Origin: Pseudomonadota bacterium
Lineage (GTDB): Bacteria > Pseudomonadota > Gammaproteobacteria > Burkholderiales > Burkholderiaceae_E
Assembly (NCBI GenBank): GCA_023389175.1
Contig: JAEWEW010000276.1
Location: forward strand, 1 to 33,690
Reading direction: 5' to 3'
Length of the DNA stretch: 33,690 nt
Position numbers and translations under genes: made by a program. The notes below the pieces were generated by a model that saw only the letters and a program-made list of their open reading frames with translations, had not been told where the DNA came from and made no database searches. Each line of letters begins with the position of its first letter. Position 1 is the stretch's first letter. Below are positions 12,090 through 20,061 of the stretch, one piece after another.

Positions 12090-12836
12090 TTGCCGCCGGC
12101 GCGCCGGCTGCGGCGTGTCGGCGTGATCGGCTGCGGCCGCATCGGCCTGCCGGTAGCGGAGGCGCTCGCTGCGGACGAGGTGGCTGGCTGGTCCCTGGGC
12201 GGCGTGCTGGCCCGGTCGGAGCGGGCGGTCGGTGCGATCCAGGTGTGCGACGACGCCGAGTCCTTCCTCGCGATGGATCTCGACCTGATCGTGGAGGCCG
12301 CCGGGCCGGCCGCGCTCGCCTCGCTTGGTGAGCGGGCGCTCGAGGCGGCCGATGTCTGGACGGTGAACGGCACGGCGCTCGCGGATCCAGGGCTCGTGGC
12401 GCGCCTCGAGGCTGCGTGCCGGCGCAGGGGCCATCGGTTGCGGCTGGTTCCCGGGGCGATCGCCGGGCTGGACGGCATCGCGCTCGCGGCGACAGATCCC
12501 GCCGCGCTGCTCCACGTCACCGTGGAGATGCCGGGCGCCGCGGACACCGCCGCGCCGCGGCGGCAGTTCACCGGACCTGCGCGGGAAGCTGCCGCGCGGT
12601 TTCCCGACGGCGTCAACGTGGCGGTGGCCGCCGCCTGGGCTGGGCCGGGGCTCGACCGGACGACCGTCGCGGTTCGCGAGACCTCCGGCGCCCATCGGAT
12701 CGGGATCGAGACGACCAGTCGCTGCGGCCGCGTCCGGGCGGTGCTCGAACCAGGGGCAGATGCGGGCTGGCATCCGGTTGCCGCGAGCCTGCTCGCCTGC
12801 CTGCGGCGCGAAGCCCTTGCTATCTGGGCGGGATAG
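12090..12836 (+). CDS. Aspartate dehydrogenase-like NAD(P)-dependent enzyme
   Basis: The family (DUF108) converts L-aspartate to iminoaspartate, or the reverse, with NAD(P). The 248-residue product has an N-terminal Rossmann fold (VGVIGCGRIG), LIVEAAGPAAL, the VPGAIAGLDGI segment that precedes the catalytic domain, and FPDGVNVAVAAAWAGPGLDRT, which is the strongest family motif. A candidate catalytic His lies in GAHRIGIE. It is shorter than the usual ~265 residues; the loop between GLDGI and the PAREAA-like segment looks reduced. I chose TTG 12090, preceded by GAGGAAG at good spacing; an upstream ATG would run through the previous gene. Related proteins may act on other amino or keto acids, so the exact substrate is uncertain. 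Confidence 0.78.
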   Translation: MPPARRLRRVGVIGCGRIGLPVAEALAADEVAGWSLGGVLARSERAVGAIQVCDDAESFLAMDLDLIVEAAGPAALASLGERALEAADVWTVNGTALADPGLVARLEAACRRRGHRLRLVPGAIAGLDGIALAATDPAALLHVTVEMPGAADTAAPRRQFTGPAREAAARFPDGVNVAVAAAWAGPGLDRTTVAVRETSGAHRIGIETTSRCGRVRAVLEPGADAGWHPVAASLLACLRREALAIWAG

Positions 12837-12869
12837 GCGGGGCATGCCGATCCATCGCCGCTTCGGTGC

Positions 12870-12875
12870 TACACT
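12870..12875 (+). promoter_or_regulatory. Possible -10 box of greA
   Basis: TACACT matches the sigma-70 -10 consensus at four of six positions and lies 65 bases before the greA ATG, upstream of the leader hairpin at 12900. No clear -35 hexamer is seen. If real, transcription would start near 12882 and run through the hairpin. Confidence 0.3.
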
Positions 12876-12899
12876 GCAAAGGCTTTCTCGTCACGCCAG

Positions 12900-12930
12900 C
12901 CCCGGATCCCGTTCCGGGGTTTGCTTTTGT
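12900..12930 (+). terminator. Hairpin plus T-rich tract in the greA leader
   Basis: CCCCGGA (12900-12906) pairs with TCCGGGG (12913-12919) over a six-base loop, followed at once by TTTGCTTTTGT. This is an intrinsic-terminator shape on the plus strand, located immediately before the greA ribosome binding site (GGAGGT, 12931-12936). It could end transcription from the upstream cassette, attenuate greA, or both. Confidence 0.6.
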
Positions 12931-12940
12931 GGAGGTCGCA

Positions 12941-13417
12941 ATGGTGACGGTACCGTTGACAGTCCAGGGCGCGCAGCAGTTGAAGGAAGAGCTGCAGCGC
13001 CTGAAAAGCGTGGACCGGCCCGCGGTGATCAATGCGATCGCCGAGGCTCGCGCGCAGGGCGACCTGTCGGAGAACGCGGAGTACGAGTCCGCGAAGGAAC
13101 GGCAGGGCTTCATCGAAGGACGCATCGCGGAACTGGAATCCAAGCTCGCGGCCGCGCAGATCATCGACCCGACGGAGGTGCAGGCCGACGGCCGCGTCGT
13201 GTTCGGCGCGACCGTGTCGCTGGAGGAGGTGGAGTCCGGCGAACGGGTGGTCTACCAGATCGTCGGCGAGGACGAGGCGGATCTCAAGCTCAACAAGATC
13301 TCCGTGGCGAGCCCGCTCGCGCGGGCGCTGATCGGAAAGTCCGCCGGTGACGTGGCGGAAGTCCGCGCGCCTGGCGGCGATCGCGAGTACGAGATCCTCG
13401 AGGTGAAGTACGTCTAG
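12941..13417 (+). CDS. greA: Transcription elongation factor GreA
   Basis: GreA enters the RNA polymerase secondary channel and stimulates cleavage of backtracked transcripts. The 158-residue product has exactly the usual length. Its N-terminal coiled coil carries the tip motif GDLSENAEYESAKERQ with the acidic residues that position Mg2+, and a C-terminal FKBP-like domain includes SPLARALIGKSAGD. ATG 12941 has a strong GGAGGT four bases upstream. The hairpin with T-tract just before it suggests leader-level control. In many betaproteobacteria greA follows carB closely; here the importer cassette separates them. Confidence 0.97.
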   Translation: MVTVPLTVQGAQQLKEELQRLKSVDRPAVINAIAEARAQGDLSENAEYESAKERQGFIEGRIAELESKLAAAQIIDPTEVQADGRVVFGATVSLEEVESGERVVYQIVGEDEADLKLNKISVASPLARALIGKSAGDVAEVRAPGGDREYEILEVKYV

Positions 13418-13455
13418 GAGGCGACAGCCTCGAAGCGGTGCGAACAGACCGGGGC

Positions 13456-13473
13456 ACCGGCCGGCCCGCCGGT
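13456..13473. terminator. Hairpin between convergent greA and yhbY
   Basis: ACCGGC (13456-13461) pairs with GCCGGT (13468-13473) over a six-base loop, between the 3' ends of greA and yhbY. A smaller stem GAGGC/GCCTC lies at 13418-13431. Neither has a T-tract. They may serve as transcript-end structures for both genes. Confidence 0.3.
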
Positions 13474-13763
13474 CAGGCGTCTTCTTCCGGAAAGGGCCGG
13501 AAGACCACCAGCACATGCCCGACCACCTGAACCACCGCGCAGGACAGCGCCTCGGCGATGTCCTCCGCGGCGCGCTCGCGCGCATCGCGGTCGGCACCGG
13601 CGAGCCGCACCTTGATCAGCTCGTGGCTGGCCAGCGCCCGGTCGATCTCCTGGAGAACCGGAGGCGTCAGGCCGGCGGCGCCGACGATGACGACCGGATG
13701 CAGCGGATGGGCGCGGGCCTTGAGGGCCTTGCGTTCGGCGTTGGTGAGGAGCAGCGTGGGCAT
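13473..13763 (-). CDS. yhbY: Ribosome assembly RNA-binding protein YhbY (CRM domain)
   Basis: YhbY binds pre-50S ribosomal particles. The 96-residue product is a single CRM/YhbY domain: LTNAERKALKARAHPLHPVV, the loop GAAGLT (GxxG), then IDRALASHELIKVRL and a final strand VGHVLVVFRP. Length is typical. It is convergent with greA and divergent from rlmE, the arrangement I know from Burkholderiales. No purine-rich ribosome binding site precedes its ATG; instead a G/C hairpin (13770-13786) lies seven bases upstream. Confidence 0.93.
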   Translation of the reverse strand: MPTLLLTNAERKALKARAHPLHPVVIVGAAGLTPPVLQEIDRALASHELIKVRLAGADRDARERAAEDIAEALSCAVVQVVGHVLVVFRPFPEEDA

Positions 13764-13769
13764 CGGGGC

Positions 13770-13786
13770 GGGGGTTGTCGACCCCC
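13770..13786 (-). promoter_or_regulatory. Leader hairpin immediately upstream of yhbY
   Basis: GGGGGT (13770-13775) and ACCCCC (13781-13786) form a six-bp stem with a five-base loop. In the yhbY transcript this stem sits where the ribosome binding site would normally be. Confidence 0.4.
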
Positions 13787-13829
13787 GGCGGAGCGTGAGG
13801 GCGGCCGGCGCGGCCGGCGGAACGCGCCG

Positions 13830-13835
13830 ATTCTA
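13830..13835 (-). promoter_or_regulatory. Possible -10 box of yhbY
   Basis: On the minus strand the bases read TAGAAT, five of six matches to the -10 consensus, 67 bases from the yhbY start. A good -35 is not evident. It lies in the divergent yhbY-rlmE interval. Confidence 0.35.
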
Positions 13836-13878
13836 CGGGCATCCGCCGTCCGACGCGCGGCGGACATAGGACGAGTCC

Positions 13879-14580
13879 ATGCACAGCAGCAAGAGCAAGA
13901 AGGTCAACCGGGCCTGGCTGCACGACCATCTCACCGATCCCTACGTCAAGCTCGCGCAGCGTCACCAGTACCGCTCCCGGGCTGCTTTCAAGCTGATCGG
14001 GATTGACGAGCAGGATCGGCTGATCCGTCCCGGCATGACGGTGGTGGACCTTGGGTCCGCGCCGGGCAGCTGGTCCCAGGTGGTGCGGCGCCGGCTCGCC
14101 CGGGGGGCGCTGGATCCCGACACGGCCCGGGCGGACGACGCGCGCGCCGAAGCCCCGACCGTCCCGATCGACGGCCGGATCATCGCGATGGACCTGCTGC
14201 CGATGGAGCCGATCCCCGGGGTGACTTTCGTGCAGGGGGATTTCCGCGAGAGCGAGGGGCTGGCGGCGCTGGAGGCGGCCCTGGGCGGGCACCGGGTCGA
14301 TCTTGTGCTTTCCGACATGGCACCCAACCTGAGCGGCGTGGGCGTGGCGGATGCCGCCCGCATGCAGGACCTCGCGGAGCTGTCGGTGGATTTTGCACGA
14401 ACCTGGCTCGTCCCCGAGGGAGCGTTGCTGATCAAGTGCTTCCACGGCAGCGGCTACGGGCAGCTTGTCAAGCTATTCAAGGAGACCTTCGTCTCCGTGG
14501 CGCCACGCAAGCCCAAGGCCTCGCGTGACCGGTCGGCGGAAACCTACCTTCTGGGCAGGCGCCTGCGGCATTCCGGCTGA
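13879..14580 (+). CDS. rlmE: 23S rRNA (uridine-2'-O) methyltransferase RlmE
   Basis: RlmE (FtsJ/RrmJ) methylates the 2'-O of U2552 in the 23S rRNA A-loop using SAM. The 233-residue product has SAM-binding VVDLGSAPGSWSQ and the K-D-K-E catalytic tetrad: Lys38 (RAAFKL), Asp146 (LVLSDMAPN), Lys186 (LLIKCFHG) and Glu221 (RSAETYLL). It is about 24 residues longer than E. coli RlmE because of an Ala/Asp-rich insert at residues ~76-97. ATG 13879 has AGGA eight bases upstream. It is divergent from yhbY and lies 97 bases before ftsH, the usual partner. Confidence 0.96.
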   Translation: MHSSKSKKVNRAWLHDHLTDPYVKLAQRHQYRSRAAFKLIGIDEQDRLIRPGMTVVDLGSAPGSWSQVVRRRLARGALDPDTARADDARAEAPTVPIDGRIIAMDLLPMEPIPGVTFVQGDFRESEGLAALEAALGGHRVDLVLSDMAPNLSGVGVADAARMQDLAELSVDFARTWLVPEGALLIKCFHGSGYGQLVKLFKETFVSVAPRKPKASRDRSAETYLLGRRLRHSG

Positions 14581-14618
14581 AACGGTCGGGGCAAAGCGGT
14601 CCGGCGGTGGCGGCGGCG

Positions 14619-14624
14619 TAGAAT
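14619..14624 (+). promoter_or_regulatory. Possible -10 box of ftsH
   Basis: TAGAAT lies in the rlmE-ftsH interval, 54 bases before the ftsH GTG. No convincing -35 is present at standard spacing, so this rests on the -10 alone. Confidence 0.3.
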
Positions 14625-14677
14625 CGGAGGTATCCATGGGGAGCCCGGGCCCGGTGGTCGAAAAGTGAGGTGTCTTA

Positions 14678-16585
<1,908 letters not shown>

Positions 16586-16603
16586 CCGGGGTCAGGGCCC
16601 CCA

Positions 16604-17464
16604 TTGGCCCGACCGGCCCCCGGGCCTGCGTCCGCTTTCGCCTGCGGGCGGTTCCTCCTGCCGCTCGACCGGCCGCTGGTGATGGGCATCGTGAATGTCA
16701 CACCGGACTCGTTCTCCGACGGCGGCCGGTTCCTGGACCCGGCGGCAGCGGTGGCCGCCGCCCGGCGCCTGGTCGGGGAGGGCGCGGACATCGTCGACCT
16801 CGGCGCGGAATCGACCCGTCCCGGGTCCCGCGCGGTCACCGAGGACGAGGAATGGTCGCGGCTCGAGCCGGTACTTGCCGCGCTGGCGGACCTGGCCTGC
16901 CCGCTGTCGGTCGATACCCGTCATCCGTCGGTCATGGCCCGCGCCATCCGGGCGGGTGCTTCCATCATCAACGACATCGAGGGCTTTCGCAGCGAGGCGG
17001 CCCGCGCCGCGGTCGCCGGCAGCGATGCCGGCCTGGTCGTGATGCACATGAAGGGCGAACCGCGCAGCATGCAGGAGGCGCCGCACTATGACGACGTGGT
17101 GTCGGAAGTGCGCGATTTCCTCGCCGCGCAGCGGGATCGCCTCCATGATGCCGGGGTAGGGGGCCAGCGCATCTGCCTGGACCCGGGCTTCGGCTTCGGC
17201 AAGACGCTGGCGCACAATCTGGACCTGCTGGCCGGCCTCGGGGCGCTGCGTCCTCTCGGCTGCCCGGTGCTGGTGGGCCTGTCGCGCAAATCCATGATCG
17301 GGGCGCTGACCGGGCGGCCGGTGGACGAGCGACTCGGCGGCAGCATCGCTGCCGCGCTGGCCGCGGTGGAGCGCGGCGCCCACATCGTGCGGGTGCACGA
17401 CGTGGCGCAGACGGTGGCGGCGCTCGCGGTATGGCGGGCGGTGCAGGGCCGGCACGACGACTAG
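16604..17464 (+). CDS. folP: Dihydropteroate synthase
   Basis: FolP condenses p-aminobenzoate with dihydropterin pyrophosphate to make dihydropteroate, the sulfonamide target step of folate synthesis. The 286-residue product shows MGIVNVTPDSFSDGG, DIVDLGAESTRPGS, SVDTRHPSV, IINDIEGFR, HMKGEPRSMQ, CLDPGFGFGKT, VGLSRKSMIG and HIVRVHDV, covering the pterin, phosphate and substrate loops. The start is uncertain: TTG 16604 is the best candidate before the conserved CGRFLLPLDRPLV, and no good ribosome binding site is visible. The next ATG (16681) would remove the first strand. It lies 18 bases after ftsH and 10 bases before glmM. Confidence 0.94.
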   Translation: MARPAPGPASAFACGRFLLPLDRPLVMGIVNVTPDSFSDGGRFLDPAAAVAAARRLVGEGADIVDLGAESTRPGSRAVTEDEEWSRLEPVLAALADLACPLSVDTRHPSVMARAIRAGASIINDIEGFRSEAARAAVAGSDAGLVVMHMKGEPRSMQEAPHYDDVVSEVRDFLAAQRDRLHDAGVGGQRICLDPGFGFGKTLAHNLDLLAGLGALRPLGCPVLVGLSRKSMIGALTGRPVDERLGGSIAAALAAVERGAHIVRVHDVAQTVAALAVWRAVQGRHDD

Positions 17465-17474
17465 GAAGGAACGC

Positions 17475-18803
17475 ATGGCACGTCGGTATTTCGGAACGGA
17501 TGGCGTACGCGGGCGGGTCGGCGAGCGGCCGATCACGCCGGAGTTCGTCCTTCACCTGGGCTTCGCGGCCGGCAAGGTGTTCGCCGAGAGCGCCCGCGGG
17601 CGTCCGGCGGTGCTGCTCGGCAAGGACACACGGATCTCCGGATACATGCTGGAGTCGGCGCTGATGGCCGGCTTCTGCTCCGCCGGGGTCGACGTGCACC
17701 TGACCGGGCCGCTGCCGACGCCGGCGATCGCCTACCTCACGCGGGCGCTGCGGCTCTCCGCCGGCGTGGTGCTCAGCGCCTCGCACAATCCTTTCGAGGA
17801 CAACGGCATCAAGTTCTTCTCCGCCGACGGCAACAAGCTGCCGGACGAGACCGAGGAAACCATCGAGTCGCTGCTGGACGAGCCGGTGGTCTGCGTGACC
17901 TCGGAACGGCTCGGCAAGGCCTTCCGGGTGGAGGCGGCGGCGGGGCGCTACATCGAGTTCTGCAAGAGCACCTTTCCGTTCTCACTGGACCTCAAGGGGC
18001 TCAAGCTGGTGGTGGACTGCGCCAACGGCGCGGCCTACCACACCGCCCCGCATGTCTTCCACGAGCTCGGCGCCGAGGTGGTCACCATCGGCACCGAGCC
18101 CAACGGCATCAACATCAATGACCAGGTCGGCGCGGTCCATCCCCAGGCGATGGCCGAGATGGTGCGCCAGGCGGGCGCGGACCTGGGCATTTCGCTCGAT
18201 GGCGACGCCGATCGCCTGATCATGTGCGACGCGTCCGGGCGCACCTTCGACGGCGACGAGCTGCTCTACATCCTGGTGAACGACCGCCTGCGCAACGGGC
18301 CGGTCGCGGGTGTGGTCGGCACCCTGATGACCAACCACGGCTTCGAGCAGGCCATGGCCCGCCGCGGGGTGCCGTTCGAGCGGGCGAAGGTGGGCGACCG
18401 CTATGTCCTGGAGCTGCTCCAGGCCCGCGGCTGGCTCTACGGTGGCGAGAACTCAGGCCACCTGATCGCGCGGGACTGCCACAGCACCGGGGACGGCACG
18501 ATCAGCGCGCTGCAGGTGCTTGCCGCCGTCGTTCGCACCGGCAAGTCGCTGGCGGAGCTGACCAGCGAGCTCGCCATGCTGTCCCAGAAGATGATCAACC
18601 TGCGGGTGCAGCGCGGCTTCGACTGGCAGGGTCATGCGGCGTTCGCCGCTGCCCGGGCGGCGGCCGAGCGGGAGCTCGCCGGCAACGGGCGCGTGCTGAT
18701 CAGGCCGTCCGGCACCGAGCCCGTCCTGCGGGTGATGGTGGAGGCGCCCTCGGCAGACCAGGCGGCGCGTCTGGCGCAGTCGATAGCCGATTCGCTACAA
18801 TAG
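17475..18803 (+). CDS. glmM: Phosphoglucosamine mutase
   Basis: GlmM interconverts glucosamine-6-phosphate and glucosamine-1-phosphate on the path to UDP-GlcNAc for peptidoglycan and LPS. The 442-residue product has the usual length and four domains: the phosphoserine loop SASHNP (active Ser103), the metal loop DGDADR, the sugar-binding GENSGH and the phosphate-binding RPSGTEPVLRVM. Its start YFGTDGVRG is diagnostic. ATG 17475 has GGAAGGA upstream, overlapping the folP stop. The final codons and stop contain a -10-like TACAAT that may drive the tRNA genes. Confidence 0.97.
   Translation: MARRYFGTDGVRGRVGERPITPEFVLHLGFAAGKVFAESARGRPAVLLGKDTRISGYMLESALMAGFCSAGVDVHLTGPLPTPAIAYLTRALRLSAGVVLSASHNPFEDNGIKFFSADGNKLPDETEETIESLLDEPVVCVTSERLGKAFRVEAAAGRYIEFCKSTFPFSLDLKGLKLVVDCANGAAYHTAPHVFHELGAEVVTIGTEPNGININDQVGAVHPQAMAEMVRQAGADLGISLDGDADRLIMCDASGRTFDGDELLYILVNDRLRNGPVAGVVGTLMTNHGFEQAMARRGVPFERAKVGDRYVLELLQARGWLYGGENSGHLIARDCHSTGDGTISALQVLAAVVRTGKSLAELTSELAMLSQKMINLRVQRGFDWQGHAAFAAARAAAERELAGNGRVLIRPSGTEPVLRVMVEAPSADQAARLAQSIADSLQ
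18797..18802 (+). promoter_or_regulatory. Possible -10 box of the tRNA cluster, overlapping the glmM stop
   Basis: TACAAT spans the last two sense codons and part of the TAG of glmM and lies nine bases before the mature 5' end of tRNA-Pro. It matches the -10 consensus at five positions. The -35 is weak (CTGGCG at 18771 would give 20 bp spacing). The tRNAs could instead be processed from glmM read-through. Confidence 0.4.
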
Positions 18804-18810
18804 CGGATTC

Positions 18811-18887
18811 GGGGTGTAGCGTAGCCTGGTAGCGCGCCTGCTTTGGGAGCAGGATGTCGGGAGTTCAAATCTCTCCACCCCGACCAG
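18811..18887 (+). tRNA. tRNA-Pro (anticodon TGG)
   Basis: This is a complete 77-base cloverleaf with encoded CCA. The acceptor stem is CGGGGTG/CACCCCG, the anticodon stem CCTGC/GCAGG encloses loop TTTGGGA with anticodon TGG, and the T-loop is TTCAAAT. It reads CCA and, by wobble, other proline codons. It begins seven bases after the glmM stop. Confidence 0.96.
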
Positions 18888-18907
18888 GCGCCCGGAGCGT
18901 TCGACAT

Positions 18908-18984
<77 letters not shown>

Positions 18985-18999
18985 GCGGTTCTTCCGGTG

Positions 19000-19075
19000 G
19001 TGGCTGTAGCTCAGTTGGTAGAGTCCCGGATTGTGATTCCGGTTGTCGTGGGTTCGAGTCCCATCAGCCACCCCA
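19000..19075 (+). tRNA. tRNA-His (anticodon GTG)
   Basis: This is a complete 76-base cloverleaf with encoded CCA. The acceptor stem is GTGGCTG/CAGCCAC, and the anticodon stem CCGGA/TCCGG encloses TTGTGAT with anticodon GTG. The base before (18999) is G and can pair with discriminator C73, as expected for the extra G-1 that histidyl-tRNA synthetase needs. A coding start follows 20 bases later. Confidence 0.96.
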
Positions 19076-19094
19076 TTTCCCTTCCAGCACGCGC

Positions 19095-19454
19095 ATGAAC
19101 CGCGCATCCATCGCTTCCGCCACCATCCGGGAGATCGGCGCCGCCCGGCGCGCCGAAGCCGACGGGCGTTTCGACGAAGCGCGCCGCTGCCTCGAGCTTG
19201 CGCATGTCCTCGGGCAGGAGGCCTTTCGGCTGCATTTCAGGGTGCATCTCGCCATGCTGGGGCTGGCCCTTCGCCAGGGTGACTTGCCGGAGATGCGGGC
19301 GCAGGTCGCCCGGCTCGCGCTGACCCCCGTGGGCCACCTGACCGGCCGGCTTCCCCGGTTCAACGCGGGCAGCGGGCGGGTGAGCGCGTTCGCGCCGATG
19401 GATTGGCCGCCCGAGCTGGACCGGGCGACCCTCGAAAGAATCCGGCGCGGCTGA
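19095..19454 (+). CDS. DUF3703 family protein
   Basis: This 119-residue protein has no known function. It resembles the DUF3703 family as I know it: an N-terminal helix-turn-helix-like pair rich in Ala/Arg (EADGRFDEARRCLELAHVLGQ), RLHFRVHLAMLGLALRQGD, then a C-terminal part ending FNAGSGRVSAFAPMDWP, which fits the family's conserved NTG..VSAF.PM ending. It appears soluble. The ATG lies only 20 bases after the CCA of tRNA-His with no promoter or purine-rich ribosome binding site visible, so it is probably on the tRNA transcript. It converges on the thioredoxin-like gene. Confidence 0.75.
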   Translation: MNRASIASATIREIGAARRAEADGRFDEARRCLELAHVLGQEAFRLHFRVHLAMLGLALRQGDLPEMRAQVARLALTPVGHLTGRLPRFNAGSGRVSAFAPMDWPPELDRATLERIRRG

Positions 19455-19516
19455 CGTCCCATCCCGCCGGTGGCTCGGCCGGCAGGCGGCCGCCGTGCGA
19501 CCAGGGCCGCGGCGCG

Positions 19517-19903
19517 CTACTGCAGGGTCTTGCGCAGCAGGCCGGCGATGCTCTCCTTGTTCATGTCGGCTACCGAGCGCCCCACCTCCGTCGCCCCCTT
19601 GAACGCGACGAAGGTGCTTCGGTCGGATACTCCGAGGGCCTTGATCAGCGCCTTCTCCTTGTCGAAGTCGGCCCTGAGAAGGGTGAGGGCCGAGAACTCG
19701 GGCTCGGCGAGGAGCGGCTTGACGATACCCGACTGCACCTTGCAGGTGCCGCACCACGTCGCATAGACATGGATGACCGACGGCTTGCCGGATCGGCGCA
19801 GCTCGTCGAATGTCTTCTGGTCGAACGGCACCTCGGCGGCCATTGCCGCCGCGCTCGCCGCGGTCAGGATGACGCCGGCCAGGAACTTGCGAAACCGCTT
19901 CAC
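19517..19903 (-). CDS. Exported thioredoxin-like protein
   Basis: This 128-residue protein has an N-terminal signal peptide (basic MKRFRKF, hydrophobic core, AMAA-EV cleavage region at residue ~23) and a thioredoxin fold with active-site motif WCGTC (Cys51, Cys54). It likely performs thiol-disulfide chemistry in the periplasm. The start is a GTG at 19903, chosen because GGAGGAAAG precedes it at good spacing; a longer frame exists but lacks such a site. The cis-Pro typical of thioredoxins is not obvious: the position reads STFVAFKG where most have a TP pair, so activity may differ from classical thioredoxin. It could be a reductase or only a fold relative. Confidence 0.83.
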   Translation of the reverse strand: MKRFRKFLAGVILTAASAAAMAAEVPFDQKTFDELRRSGKPSVIHVYATWCGTCKVQSGIVKPLLAEPEFSALTLLRADFDKEKALIKALGVSDRSTFVAFKGATEVGRSVADMNKESIAGLLRKTLQ

Positions 19904-19960
19904 TGACTTTCCTCCTCGGACAACGGCAGATGCGCAAGGCAGCAGGCGCGCAGGAAGCAT

Positions 19961-19987
19961 GCGATCGAGTGGTCGGCAATCGATCGC
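19961..19987. repeat. Eight-bp inverted repeat upstream of the thioredoxin-like gene
   Basis: GCGATCGA (19961-19968) and TCGATCGC (19980-19987) are perfect inverse complements separated by 11 bases, 58 bases upstream of the thioredoxin-like start. This could be an operator or a leader hairpin. The half-site is close to a palindrome itself, which raises the chance of coincidence. Confidence 0.35.
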
Positions 19988-20061
19988 TCGACCGAGTCAT
20001 GTTATGCCCGAGCGCTGCATGATGTCCTGCTTTCGCGCTTCTGGCCTCCCCCGCCTTCGCT

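Noticed and set aside
19011..20000. Minus-strand frame of 329 codons across tRNA-His, DUF3703 and the thioredoxin-like gene
   Set aside because: It crosses a tRNA and two genes in other frames and its sequence is low-complexity Arg/Gly/Pro.
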